NCBI GenBank assembly: GCA_016858145.1
Contig: JAEHOE010000153.1
Span: forward strand, 1-64,000
Reading direction: 5' to 3'
DNA: 64,000 nt
Source of the DNA: Edaphochlamys debaryana
Taxonomy: Eukaryota; Chlorophyta; Chlorophyceae; Chlamydomonadales
Shown: positions 45,306 to 59,703 of the stretch, piece after piece
Layout: every line of letters starts with the position of its first letter
Position numbering within the stretch: the stretch's first letter is position 1
The notes under the pieces: model-generated
What the model was told of the DNA's origin: nothing
Database searches by the model: none
Seen by the model: only the letters and a program-made list of their open reading frames with translations
Translations under genes and position numbers: made by a program

Positions 45306-47973
45306 CGGAGGGAGAAGGGCGGAGTGTGACGAGATCAGAAATGGGTGCTGAGGAATGCTCACCGGTGCGTGGGTGCGTGTGCCAAAGCCTTGCGTGTACT
45401 GCGTGTCAAGGACCCAGCAAACTGCCGCACTGCTGCCTTGGCGAGGCCAAAAGCATGCCCTTTCGCGCAGGACTGCATAATAATATTGTACCCGGGTGAT
45501 GGCGGGCCTGGGGGTGGTGGGTACACATGGCACGCATGCTTGCGGGGCCTGCCCATACAATCAAACCCTAGCATGGAGGACGCACAGCAGTTTGGCCAAT
45601 ACCCACACAACCAGGTCAGAATGGAAGTGCTGTTGCAAGAACTTCCCTGGTAACTTCCAAATGCCCGACACGTTGAAATTGCGTTTCCCGGTGTCGATGG
45701 TGTCGGCATCGAAGCGTTAGACCGCTTTGATCAGTCCCTTTGTGGCGAGACACGGGATAGGTAGCTGGAATTGGTGGGATTCACTGGACTGAATGCACTG
45801 TTGAATCCTTGTGGAGTCTTGGGCTGGGGCGGAAGGTGGTGTGGGTGTGGGTCTGTGGGTAGGCCTTGGGACCGACCAGACAGAGGGGCTATGAGTTGTC
45901 GGGATGTCCATGCTTATCCGCACTCGAGCACCGCCGCTGGCGATACCGTCCCCGCCAGTAATTCTTGGTGTTACTGTGTGACGCGGCTGATCCCTGCATG
46001 GTTAACTACTGACGGGGTTAAACGAAAGGTCTGGGCAGGCGCCAACCGTGTGTTTGCCCGATCATGCACGCCTTCCTGGCGCTTTGGCGTGGTACTGTAT
46101 GCTCAAGGACTCAGTTCCTCTGCTCCTCGTCTGCACCGGCTGGTCGAGGCCGAAAGGTGAAGGCCCAGGCTGCCATACCATGTGCTTGTTGGTACTCTTG
46201 AAGCGTGCCGTGCCCCGGCTAGTCTTGAGTATGGGTACTGCGCACTGTCCAGCACTGCCGGACGTCTCAAGGCTGTTTGAGCGGCCATTGGTGGACTGAG
46301 CCAAGCTGCGAATGGAGTGGTCTTCATGGTGCGTGATCCCCTTCCCATCCCGGCGATTTCACTGCGGGGGTTGCTTTGGGGTAGTGTACGCCCAGTATTA
46401 TGCTGTAGTACTTCCTTGCCAGTAGGGCAGCGCAAACTTGCGATACTGATGCTGCTCATGGGTGGTATGGGTCGCTGGCGGACTCCTGGTGCCTACTGAT
46501 GAGTGGCTTTGCCACGGAATCCATGTCTGTATGGCATGGGGGCACAGGCCTGGGGAGGCAGCATGAGAAAGGGACGGGCAGAGAGCCAGCGGGGAGGGCA
46601 CCAGGATGTCATAGCATTGGTCATACTCAACGGGCTATGTGGGATTGAGGTCGCACTGTGTGGTCGCAGCCAGTGGCGACCCGGGTCGGAGCAGCAACGT
46701 GGCGCTAGCTTGTATGTTGTTGTGGTGTGCAGTTGACATGGCGGAAGGGTGCGAGTGCAATTCAGTTGTTGGCTTTGCTGTGAAAGTGGGTCATGAGTCC
46801 GCCCGCTCCCCCGCGCCTGACGCCGGTAGTGCGCAAGGTCCACCGCCAGAGCGGCCGCGGGCGGCTGCCGAAGTCGCACGTCCAGGCGGCTGACAACTCG
46901 GAGAGCGTGGACTGGCGTGGAGGTGTTAGAGACGGGGTCAATGTCAGTTACCAACCGCCCATCACAGGCGGGCCATGTCAGGTCCGTTTAAGCCTGCATG
47001 GTGTCAGGTCCGTTCAAGCCTACAGCAGTTGCTTATCCCAGGGCGCTTAACCAAAGTAACGTTCGGGGACGTCACGTTAAGCGGCGTGGGAGACGCCAGC
47101 GTCCTTGGGAGGGGATGAGGTGACCTCAGCTCAGCCTGTAGTTGCACGCCCCGGCGTCATGGCCAGGGGAGGACCCTGTTCAGCCTCTTGTGCGCCTCCA
47201 CGATGAAGCCGTCACGGTAGCCAGCGTCCTCGGCGTATACAGCCTGATGTACATCGATGCGAAGGAGAGGTGCATGGATGAGTGCGATGGTGGGCAGGGG
47301 CGGTGGGGCCACACGGGCAAGCCGTGCACGTGAACCGCAAAAACCTCAGCCCGGATGCGACGCCCAGCGCCGGATCTACAAGCTCAGGAGCTGCTCACGT
47401 TCTCAGCCGCAGTCGGCCGTAGGTTTGTACATGAGCACCTGCAGCAGGCGAGGGTTGGTCAAGGGTGAAGCCCGACGGTGAAGCCCATCTTAGCCTCTTC
47501 GGCACGGGAGAATCCATGACACTGCCCATGCGCCACGATGGCCTCAACTCTTTCGGGGACCACGAACACCTCCTGGCAGCGGTTGCAACGCAAGTAGCGC
47601 GGGGGACACGAGTGGCGGCGAGCAGGAGGGGGCGAAGGGGTCATGGGCAGCGCGGGGCACGCACGACAGCACTGTGTGGCACCCAACTCGGTCCGAATAG
47701 CCTGGTGCCGACACACTGCATCGTACTTTAAGGAACTTCGCCAGTTCGCCAAACACGGCTCGTGAAGCACGCGCGGAAGAGATCTGGACCCAATTGCTTT
47801 GCTCTGTCGCCAACCACCAGACTCAGTAGCTCTACGGCCATATAAGACTTCATAGCGTCTTAGTGGAAGCGCGGAGGGACAAGCGGCGTGCGCACGACAT
47901 GCGCTTGTAGGAGCGGCCTCGGTGCGAGCTCGCAGCAGCCCTTCTGGCATCTCCGAGGCTAGCCTGAGCAAAG
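45306..47973. other. Long intergenic region with no confident gene
   Basis: Base composition is less GC-rich than the genes. It carries the kinase 3' untranslated region and the MMTAG2-like promoter. Two short minus-strand stretches look coding, at 47459-47644 and about 47164-47260 (AVYAEDAGYRDGFIVEAHKRLN), but no complete gene could be built. A near-duplicate GTCAGGTCCGTT..AAGCCT occurs at 46978 and 47005. Confidence 0.5.
47459..47644 (-). CDS. Weak candidate: small Cys-rich ORF or exon
   Basis: ATG at 47644, stop at 47459, 61 codons. It includes YLRCNRCQEVFVVPERVEAIVAHGQCHGF, a C-x2-C pair followed by a helical segment. The frame stays open upstream to another ATG near 47946, so this could be part of a longer gene transcribed away from the MMTAG2-like promoter. 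No family can be assigned. Confidence 0.2.
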   Translation of the reverse strand: MTPSPPPARRHSCPPRYLRCNRCQEVFVVPERVEAIVAHGQCHGFSRAEEAKMGFTVGLHP

Positions 47974-50900
47974 ATGTCCCTCTATAACGGTCCGCCGAGA
48001 CCTGGGGCGCGTGGAGGCCGGGACCAGTTCAATTGGGAGAACGTCAAGGCGGACAAGGACCGAGGTGCGGGAGGGAGTCGTGAACCGTCAGGAACATACC
48101 GTAGCTCAACGGAGCGGGAAAGAGCGGGCCCCTTCCCCGCCCCCCGCTGTGCCCTCAATTGTGGGGTTTAACCGCTCCCGACCACCCCTTGCCCGCCTCT
48201 TGTCGTCACCACAGAGTACTACCTCGGCCACAGCGTCAAGGCGCTCGCGGGTCGCTGGCAGAAAGGCAAGGCCGGGCACATCGGGCTGGCTCCCGTCAGA
48301 GGCCTGCTGCTGCACACCCCTGCAGCCACGCGTCTTCATACCTGACATGGTCCCCTCCGTCTGCCCCCCCCGTCACCCCCCTCGCCTCCTTAACGAAAGC
48401 TCCCTTTTGCTGCTCCGCTGTTCCACGCAGGCAAAGATGTGTATTGGTACACCCGCGAGAAGAACTCCAACGACGCTCTCAAGGATGAGATCGCGGCGGT
48501 CAAGGCCCGGGAGGAGGAGCTGATGATGGAGGTGCGTTCGCGGTGCGGAATCCGAGCCTAAGGGAAGATGTAGATCCTACCCCCTCCACCTCCTTAAGGA
48601 CACCGCAAAGCAACAGCCGCCACCCCGGAACCTCTGCACCACTACGGCAAACCCCACGGCACCCAGGCAACGCTCTGCCAGCAACGCCGAACCCACCATT
48701 TCCCACCAACCCGCCTTCACCCCTCCCGCCCTTCCCACACCAACCCCCCCCACTCAGGCGCTGGGCCTCAAACCCAAGACCGTGGCCAAGCCCGCCGCCC
48801 AGCTGAGCAAGCACGAGCTGGACGAGCTGATCCGGGGCAAGAAGGACGACCCGGCGGAGGACCCGGGCATGGCGGCGGCGACTGGCGGCGGCACGGGGGC
48901 GGCGGTGGCGGAGGCGGACCGGGTCGGAGGCCTGGGCTTCGTGGCCGGGTGCGTGGGCGGACCGCGGGGTTGTGCGGGGCGGGGTTGATGGGCTGGGTTG
49001 GTTGGGTGGGCGGGGTTGAGGGCGGGCTCGCCAGGGACAGGGCAGGGCTGCAGCGATTGCTGGAGCTGTGTGCCTTGCCCGCTGGTTGGGGGGGGGGGCG
49101 GGGCGAAGAGCACTTGGGGCCTCTGTACCTGCAGGACCGGGTTTGTGTGGAGTGGGTGACATGATGCCTCTCGTCTCTGCGCTGTCGGACTGATGGTAGT
49201 AACCTGCCCTCCGCCTCCACAGGGCGGCTGGCGGCCCCGCCGAGACGGTCCGAGCCATGACGCTGCCGGGTGTGGGGCTGGCGGGTGGGCCCAGCGCCGC
49301 CCCGCCGCAGGGCAAGGGCCTGCCCCCGCCGCCACCGCTGCCCCCCGGCGGCGCTGCGGCGGCCGCGGCTGCGGCTGCGGGCGGCGCGCTGGGGCCCGAG
49401 CAGTTGCGCAAGCTGCAGAAGGCGGAGCGAAAGGCGGAGAAGAAGGCCAAAAAGGAGGCCAAAAAGGAGGCCAAGCGGGTGCGTTGCGAGCTCTCTGGCT
49501 CGGGGTGAAGCTGTCAGCTAGGACATGTGACGGCGACGAGGGGCACACATGCTCCCGTGGCTGTTGCTCGCTCGTGCGTTCGTGGGGTGGTGGACACTAC
49601 CGCAATCGTGGTGCCGGCGCCGAGCCTTCGTGTCACTCGTGCCCCATGCCTTTGTCGTCCCCGCAGGCCAAGAAGGCGGCCAAGAAGGCGGCAAAGGCGG
49701 CCAAGCGGGGCCGGGGCGGCTCGGAGCCACGGGATGAGGGTGAGGCATCGAGGTTAAGGTTGCGGGTTCATAGTTTCTGAAGTTCCATCCCTTTGCCGTG
49801 TGTCCATTGGAGCGTGCACCGACGGTGCATGCTGCTTGGAGCCCGGCTGCTGGCCGCCCACACCTCACCGACCTGACCGCATACGTTCCTGCCCTCGTGC
49901 TGCCCCTCCCTCGCAGAGCGCAAGCGCAAGCGGCGCCGCTCCGCATCCTCTTCCGAGAGCGAGAGCAGCAGCAGCAGCGAGGACGAGGACGACGGCCCCA
50001 GCAGCAGCGGCGGGCGGGGGGCCTGCCACGGCAAGGAGAGGGACGGAGCGGGCGGGCGCGAGCGGGAGCGAGGCCGCGAGGAGGAGCGGCGGGCGGGGCC
50101 TGCGGGCCGGGGCGGCGAGGCGCCGCCGGGCGCGCCCCGCCGCCGTCACGACAGCCCGGAGGCTGCGGAGCGAGGCGGCGACCGCAGCGGCCGGGGCGGG
50201 GACTGGGGCCGCCAGCCTGAGCCTGCCCGCGCGCGGCAGCGCAGCCGCAGCCGCAGCCTGGAAGGCCGGGAGCCTCGCGGTCGGCATGGGGAGCCAGCCA
50301 GGGGGGCCCGAGATGAGGTGCCCCGGCCGAGGGAGGCGGGGCGGGAGCGAGAGGACCGTGGCAAGGGCGTGGAGGGACGCGGCGGGCGGGGGCCCAGCCC
50401 GGTTCACCGCCGCCACGACAACCCTGGCCCTGAGGAGCAAGGGCCCAGAGGAGCTAGGGGGCCCAGCCCTCCCCGCCGCCGCCACGACAGCCCGGACGGA
50501 AAGGGCCCGGCTGCGGGCAGGGGACGCAGCCCCCCACGCCGCCGCCACGACAGCCCCGAAGGGCCCGGGCCGGGAGCTAGGGGGCCCAGCCCTCCTCGCC
50601 GCCGCCACGACAGCCCGGACGGAAAGGGCCCGGCTGCGGGCAGGGGACGCAGCCCCCCACGCCGCCGCCACGACAGCCCCGAAGGGCCCGGGCCGGGAGC
50701 TAGGGGGCCCAGCCCTCCCCGCCGCCGCCACGACAGCCCGGACGGAAAGGGCCCGGCTGCGGGCAGGGGACGCAGCCCCCCACGCCGCCGCCACGACAGC
50801 CCCGAAGGGCCCGGGCCGGGAGCTAGGGGGCCCAGCCCTCCTCGCCGCCGCCACGACAGCCCGGACGGAAAGGGCCCGGCTGCGGGCAGGGGACGCAGCC

Positions 50901-51433
50901 CCCCACGCCGCCGCCACGACAGCCCCGAAGGGCCCGGGCCGGGAGCTAGGGGGCCCAGCCCTCCTCGCCGCCGCCACGACAGCCCGGACGGAAAGGGCCC
51001 GGCTGCGGGCAGGGGACGCAGCCCCCCACGCCGCCGCCACGACAGCCCCGAAGGGCCCGGGCCGGGAGCTAGGGGGCCCAGCCCTCCTCGCCGCCGCCAC
51101 GACAGCCCGGACGGAAAGGGCCCGGCTGCGGGCAGGGGACGCAGCCCCCCACGCCGCCGCCACGACAGCCCCGTAGGGCCCGGGCCGGGAGCTAGGGGGC
51201 CCAGCCCTCCTCGCCGCCGCCACGACAGCCCGGACGGGCAGGGTCCCGGGAGCGGCCGAGGCAGGAGCCCTGTGCACCAGGGGCGAGGGCGCGGCGACAG
51301 CCCCAGGGGCGTGCGCCCTGAGCGGGGCGGGCAGGGGCAGGGCCGCGAGGAGGGAGCCGGACGGGGCCCGGTCCAGGGTGGCGGGGACGAGCGGCCCCGT
51401 CGGAGGCACGACAGCCGCAGCCGCAGCCGCTAA
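47974..51433 (+). CDS. MMTAG2-like RNA-processing protein with long RS/RRRHDSP repeat tail (759 aa)
   Basis: Seven exons: 47974-48064, 48215-48265, 48431-48531, 48758-48948, 49223-49478, 49667-49739, 49917-51433 (2280 nt, phases close). The first 60 residues match the conserved N-terminus of multiple myeloma tumour-associated protein 2: RDQFNWENVKADKDREYYLGHS, GRWQKGKDVYWYTREK, then EEELMMEALGLKPK. The middle is Lys/Ala/Glu-rich (KAERKAEKKAKKEAKK). The last exon codes a Ser/Asp/Glu patch and then a very long Arg-Ser tail built from 41-residue repeats. Such tails target proteins to nuclear speckles and are phosphorylated by SR kinases, so a nuclear splicing-associated role is inferred. Exon 2 ends in a GC donor, needed to restore the conserved GRWQKGKD. 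Confidence 0.9.
50453..51240 (+). repeat. 123-bp coding tandem repeat, six full copies plus a partial
   Basis: The unit starting GCTAGGGGGCCCAGCCCTCC recurs exactly every 123 bp from 50453 to 51191. Each 41-aa unit holds two PPRRRHDSP half-repeats. Copies differ by only a few bases (CTCCCC/CTCCTC, GAA/GTA), so the array expanded or was homogenised recently. A long reading frame on the opposite strand is a by-product of this composition. Confidence 0.97.
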
Positions 51434-51929
51434 TGGACAGCTGGGTACCGCCACATGAACTTGTGTCTTAATGCCCTGTTAGGGTATGGGCCGGGGGCAG
51501 AACCTGGCTGTGGGTTGTGGGTGAAGTTGGCGGAACTGACGGAACATGGTGGTGGCTTGAGGGACAGTTGTTGGCACTGTCCTGCGGATGGGCAGGTGTA
51601 GGCAGGCCGCGGCCAGGGCTGCGCGCGGTTAAAGAGGCTCTGCGTGTGCCGTCGGGTGCGCACAGCCAAGGCGCTGACCGTTTGCTGGTTTGACTTGGAA
51701 CCCTGACGAGATGCGGCGGTATTTGGGTCCCGTTGCGGAGTTGTCAAAGTGCAAGAGGAGCGAGAGGAGCGGCTGGGTCATGGTGCACGTGCAGGGCAAC
51801 ATGGGCGATGTGCCGGTAGCCTCATGCCGTGCTTCCTCCGCTCGGCAACCATTGTAAAAAAAGAACAGTGTTATTGCCCGCACCCTTCTGCACACGCGCC
51901 TAACCACATACACGGAAGCCGGAGTAGCA
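51434..51929. other. MMTAG2-like 3' flank and GSNOR promoter
   Basis: Contains the 3' untranslated region of the upstream gene and a short gap before the GSNOR start codon. No other gene is seen. Confidence 0.6.
51853..51857 (+). terminator. TGTAA poly(A) signal, MMTAG2-like gene
   Basis: TGTAA followed by an A-run, 420 nt after the stop at 51433 and only 73 bp before the next ATG at 51930, so the two genes are packed closely. Confidence 0.65.
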
Positions 51930-54614
<2,685 letters not shown>

Positions 54615-55531
54615 GCGGGAGGGAGCTGCGGGGCTGGAGCGGTGTGGAGTCTGTTGAACGGCAGACAAGGAGGCTTGGGTGTACCATGGAGGCTGCTGAG
54701 AGGCAGAGGGTAGGGGCATGTGACGGTGAGGAGCAGGGGACGATCAGCGGCTGGGGGTGTGGGGCCATAAGTAGAGGAAGCGCAACCGTAGGGTGTGACG
54801 CTGGCCTAGCTATGGCTTTCTTGGTCAGGGGGCGGGCTTAGGGGCTCCTGTTGCAGTGAACGGACCCAGGGAGCAGGCCCTGAACGGACAAGCCGTGTCG
54901 GGATTCTCGGGAACGGACCGCCCGCTGAGGACTGAGGACCTTCGCCCGCACCTGGCCCTAGCGGTGGCTTTCTCGTTTTAGGGACAGGCTGAGGGTCTCA
55001 TGTCGGAGACACGGCAGGTTAGGAACGGCCCGCCCGCTGAGGGCCTCAGCCCCATCTGCCCGCGGTGGCTCTGAATGCGGCTCGTGGAGGCATCTGTTCC
55101 CAGAGCCAGAGGGGAGAGCGCCCGTCTACGTCCCCATTTGCGCACCCTTCGTGGCAAGCCCTGCGTCAAGGTCTTGAAGAGATCGATGAGTACGGTGAGT
55201 GACGGTGGTGGGGCTCCAGGTCAGGGGGCTGGTGCTGGCATCCGTGTCCCCGGGCTGCCCGGACCGCTGTGCTGCCAGCTGCCGTGCAGCTCATGCCCTG
55301 CCGGTTGAACGGGACACCGTACCAAGCTCCAATTGTGTCTCCCGTGGCTTGTGCGGGTTCAGAGCATACACGTCTCCACTACTGCGAGCTGCCTTGCTTG
55401 TTTAGCCTGGATTCCCTGAGGGCCGCGACAGAAACTGCAACTCGGCGCGGGCATTGCAAAGAGACAGAGCCGCGCAACCTACCTTGCGCATAGAACAGAC
55501 TAAGATAACGACGAACGAGGACATCAGCGCG
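54615..55531. other. Intergenic region, GSNOR 3' flank and GLR promoter
   Basis: A partly duplicated segment (GAACGGACCGCCCGCTGAGG at about 54910 and GAACGGCCCGCCCGCTGAGG at about 55022) lies here. No gene is supported. Confidence 0.5.
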
Positions 55532-58500
55532 ATGTCGCTGACGCGGATTCGGGCAATTTTGGCGTTCGGCATCGTCGCTGTCTTACCTGCCGCGTTGGGA
55601 CAAACGCCGTCCCTCGCCAGCCAGCTGGCTGTGCTCAGCGGCCGGACCTTTCGCTGCGCAACTCCGGACTGGCTCGACCCTGCTGGTGCGCAAGGGAACG
55701 GGCCGCCCATCGCCAGTAACATCCTCGGTTTGTCAGAACGTGTGTACGCTTACCGCTCCTCACCCATCTCACTGCACGCAGGCGATGGCTTCCTCAGGTA
55801 GGCGCGCGTTTTGGCTGGTTTCCGAGGTTCCCTTCGTGGGGTTTTAGCAACTTCATGTCAGCACGGTACCCGCGTCCCCGAACTCCCTTCGGCCTTCGGC
55901 GCCCGGCGGTGTGCCTCCGCAGGCTGCATCCCGCCACCCCTCCGGCGGTGAGGACCGCCTGGCTGGCGATGCAGGAGGGCGAGAACATGGACCTGACCAA
56001 GTACGCGACCGGATATAACATTGACCTCATGAAGGTAGGCCCGCAACTAGCGGTCATCAAGGCGCCTCGATCGGTGCCAGGGGAGGGCCACACGTTCACC
56101 CCCTCTTTCTACCAGCTGTCGAGGCAGCCCAAACCTTTCCACGCCACCACCATCCACCTCACCCCGCCTCTCCTCCCTCCTCCGACGTCCCTGCCCACAC
56201 CCTTCCATCCCTTCCGCACAATCCGCACACCCACAGGGCCTGCAGCAGTTGGGCGCCAAGCACGGCGTTGGATTTAACTTCACGGTGGACGTGGTGCGGG
56301 TGCCGGGCAAGGAGGACCCGCGCAAATGGTCCCTCAACACGGCGGGGTACGAATGCTTGCTGTCGTCCACACAGCTGGCCTCGGACCGTGCGGTGGTGAT
56401 GGACTTCATGGGTGAGGGAGGGGGCAGGGGAGGCGTGTGGGGTGGGGGTTTTGGGGGCGGAGCGGGGTGTGAGGCACGGGTGCGTGTAGGTGGGCAAGAC
56501 GGGGGGCGATGAAGTCCCGTGCGCCCTACCTCACCACTCTTGGAACCCTCGCAGTGCCGTCCATTCCTTATGGCTACATCGTCACGACGACTGCGGTGGG
56601 TTGGGGCCTTGTGAGGCAGACGCAAAGGGCGGGATCAAGGACGCCCGCTCGAGCATTGACCGCGGCTATATCTTCCGTTGACGGCGGCTGCCCCCACTGC
56701 CCACTGCTCGAGACCCAGCCACCCAGCCCCCGCCCCAGCGCTCCCCCCTGATCCCTCCTCCCCAACGGCCCCCTCTTCCCCCTGTCTCCACCGCCCCCTC
56801 TGCCCAGGCGACCACCACTGCGCCCGCCTTCTCTGACCGCGTCACCACCTTCCTGCAGCCCTTCGACTCCTCCGTCTGGGCTTGCATTGTTGTCGCCGTG
56901 GCCTTCTCAGCCGTCGTCACGTGCCTGCTCGAGGCCCGGACCAACTCCGAGGACTTCCCGCCGCCGCCCGCGGGCAGCGACTGGGGCCGTGAGCCGGTGG
57001 GCCCATTCGCCTGGTGCGTGGGCGCGGGTTCAGTTCTCACCTCGTGATACCCGATGCTACTGACAGGGACTCGCGGTGGTTCGGAATGCAGGCCTAGGTC
57101 CCGCTTGCCACCCCCTAACCTAACGCTCGCTGTGCGGGGTATGCCCCAGGCACATGTCCACCGCTCTGTACCGGAGCGTCCTCTCGTTCGTCGCGTACGA
57201 CGTCTTCCGCGCGCAGTCCGGGGCCGGGCGGCTGTACGTCATGGTCTTCTCGTTCGTGTCCATGCTGTTGGTCAGTGCCTACACCGCCAACCTGGCGGCC
57301 TTCTTCACAAAGCAGCAGGTGCGCGTCTGAGGAGTGTGTGTCAGAAGCAACGGGTACCGGTGGGAGCACTAACCCTTATCCCCGCCCTGTGTCGTGAAGC
57401 AAGGGCATGGGACTGAGCCTCAAACTCCGCCTCCAGGATCCCCACCCTGAGTACTTGCATCAACTATCTCTGTCCGCTTACACGCTGCTCCTCCTTGCCT
57501 GCATGTGCCTTCCCTGCCTTCGCCCTTCGCCCACAACAGGGCCTGCCCCACCAACAGATCAGCACCATCAATGACTTCCAGACACTGCGGACCCAAGCCT
57601 GCCTGCGCAACTCTGGCCAGGTGCGCCGCTGCCGGGCCCGCCTTGGCCTGCCCTGGGCCTACCCCTCCCGCTGGCCCCTCGCCAGGCCCCACCCGTTCCG
57701 CTGCCTGCTCCAGCCGGTCAAACCAGTCAAACCTCTGAGTCACGGTCATGGGCCCCGTTGGGCCTGCATCCGCGCAGGCCATTGACTTCATGGAGCGCAA
57801 GTACCCCCAGATCAAGACCCTGGTGGCCGCCAACTCCCAGCCGGCGCTCATGGATGCAATCCTCAGCGGTGGGCCAGGGCGGGATGAGATCACGAGACCA
57901 GAATGAAACCGCACCAGCTGCCACAGCGCCCCCGCCGTTGCGCGGGCAGGAGTATGTGCGCTCTCTCTCTTACCGTCGCCTCCCATCGCCTGGATTGCTC
58001 GTAGGCCAGGTCGTGATGAGGCTGAGCCACAGCGCCCTCCCCTAGCGGCTCCGTTCTACATGTATCCCCTGCCGGCCTTTACGCGTTTGTTACCCTTACC
58101 CCCTCCCCTTGCCGCTCACCTCTAATTGTTCCACAAACGTGCGGTGTCGCGCAGGTCAGTGCCTGGGCGCCGTGAACACGGACCTGCACACGCGCTACAC
58201 GCTGTCAAGCGACGACAAGTACTGCGACCTGCAGGTGGGGGTGGGCGGCCGTGGGTTGCTGAGGGATGGAGGAGCGGGAGCTTCAACATGTGGTACGACT
58301 TGCTGGGCACAAGACGTGGGCATTGTCAATGGGAAGAGAGAGAACTGTGGGGTGGAAGAGGCATGTCGCACGCAGACCGCGCGCGTGGGGCAGGCGGGTG
58401 GGCCGGGGTTGAGAGCTCCGAAGGCGCCTTTGACGGCCATCCTTGCCTGTACCGCTTGTTCGACGTGCCGAGCAGATTGTGGGCCAAGCACTCTCCTTTG

Positions 58501-59703
58501 GATATTACGGTAAGCCCGACGCCTTCCTCGATGGCACGTACTGCTTCTCTCGTCGGTACCTTGTCGCGGCGGCGATCCTCCCCCGCTGATCCCCTCACCC
58601 ACACACCTCGCCCGCCCCGGCCCCGCCCACCCCCGACCCCGCGACCCCGCCACCCGCAGCCATCCCCTTCCGCAAGCTCACGGCCGCTCCAAACGCCTCC
58701 GCCAACGCCTCCGCCGGCCCCTCCACCGTCAACCCCGTCGTGGCCGCACTCAACCTGTTGGCAGCCGAGTTCATTGAGTCGGGGGGAGCCACGGACGCAG
58801 CCAGCAAGCACTTCCCAACGGACAACGTTGCGCTGTGAGCGGGGGGCGGGGACCAGCGGGCAGCAGGGCTTGGGGCCGGGGCTGGGCCAGGGAAGCCGGG
58901 CCGACTGCCGTATCGGCTTGGTCGGGGCTAAGCAGAGGCCGGGCGGACGGGTGCAGATACATGTGCAGCAGCGGCTCTCCGAGCCCCGACAGTACCGTTA
59001 CACCCGTCCTCTCGACGGCTTGGCTTGCTGGGCCTCATACTGCCAGTAACCTGTCGCCCCGTGTGTCCCGCCCGCAGCTGCACGGCCCGGGCCGATGCTG
59101 AGCGCTGGGCCAAGAGCCAGGGCGGCGCCAGCGACGGGAACTCCATCTCCCTCGCTGACGTCAGCGGCCTCTTCATCCTCCTGGTGAGTCAGCACACATG
59201 TGAATCCGGATCTCCCCGCTGCAACACATGCAACCCACGCCACCCCTCCCCTGAACGAGCGCTAGCCATACCTCATACCCGAGCCCTGCATCGCCCCAGC
59301 ACACTCGACCCTCCCCGCGTCACCCGCCACGCTGCCTCCCCTCGACCCACAGTCGATCACCGCGATTGTGTCCCTGCTCATCTCCACCATCCTGTGGGCC
59401 CGCGGCGTGGACTGGAGCGCCAAGCGCCACGCGCTGCCCTGCTGGGGCGGCTGCCCTCCGCCGGGCCTCACACGCAGCAGCCCCGTCGGCAAGTCCAGCG
59501 CTGGCACCTCCGCCGCTCTGATTGTGGCCGCGAGCACCCCAACCTACAGCCCCGGGGCCGTCACGGGAGATGCCTCTGGTGAGAGTTCGGGGGCCAGCAC
59601 CCCGCAGGCGGCGGCCGCTGTGTTTCAGGCGCAGGGGCCGCAGACGCTCATGTCCCGTGGGAGCAGCCGCGCGGGGGCCCTGCGCTTCACCACCAGCGTG
59701 TGA
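55532..59703 (+). CDS. GLR: Ionotropic glutamate receptor-like channel (628 aa)
   Basis: Thirteen exons: 55532-55797, 55923-56034, 56237-56411, 56555-56595, 56808-57013, 57150-57318, 57540-57620, 57778-57868, 58155-58234, 58476-58509, 58660-58834, 59078-59183, 59353-59703 (1887 nt, phases close). It starts with a signal peptide (AILAFGIVAVLPAALG), then ligand-binding lobe S1, which keeps Arg177 in ASDRAVVMDF (the alpha-carboxyl contact in this family). M1 is at about 221-239. A pore-loop region follows, then M3 with the gate motif SAYTANLAAFF (309-319), lobe S2 with IVGQALSFGYYG, and M4 (about 500-525, DVSGLFILLSITAIVSLLI). The tail is cytosolic. The amino-terminal domain of animal and plant receptors is absent, so it is short. 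A 54-nt in-frame stretch in exon 1 (55728-55781) also has GT and AG ends and may be spliced. Confidence 0.92.

Noticed and set aside
47459..47644. Cys-rich frame as a Fur-type metal regulator
   Set aside because: The C-x2-C plus helix resembles part of a Fur dimerisation domain, but the histidine ligands and the DNA-binding half are absent and no splice model supports it.
50453..51240. Regular 123-bp spacing as a CRISPR array
   Set aside because: Units are contiguous coding repeats without unique spacers, in a eukaryotic gene.
49865..51454. 529-codon antisense frame
   Set aside because: It mirrors the Arg/Ser-repeat exon of the plus-strand gene; GC-rich tandem repeats keep all frames open. 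No start context, domain or intron structure.
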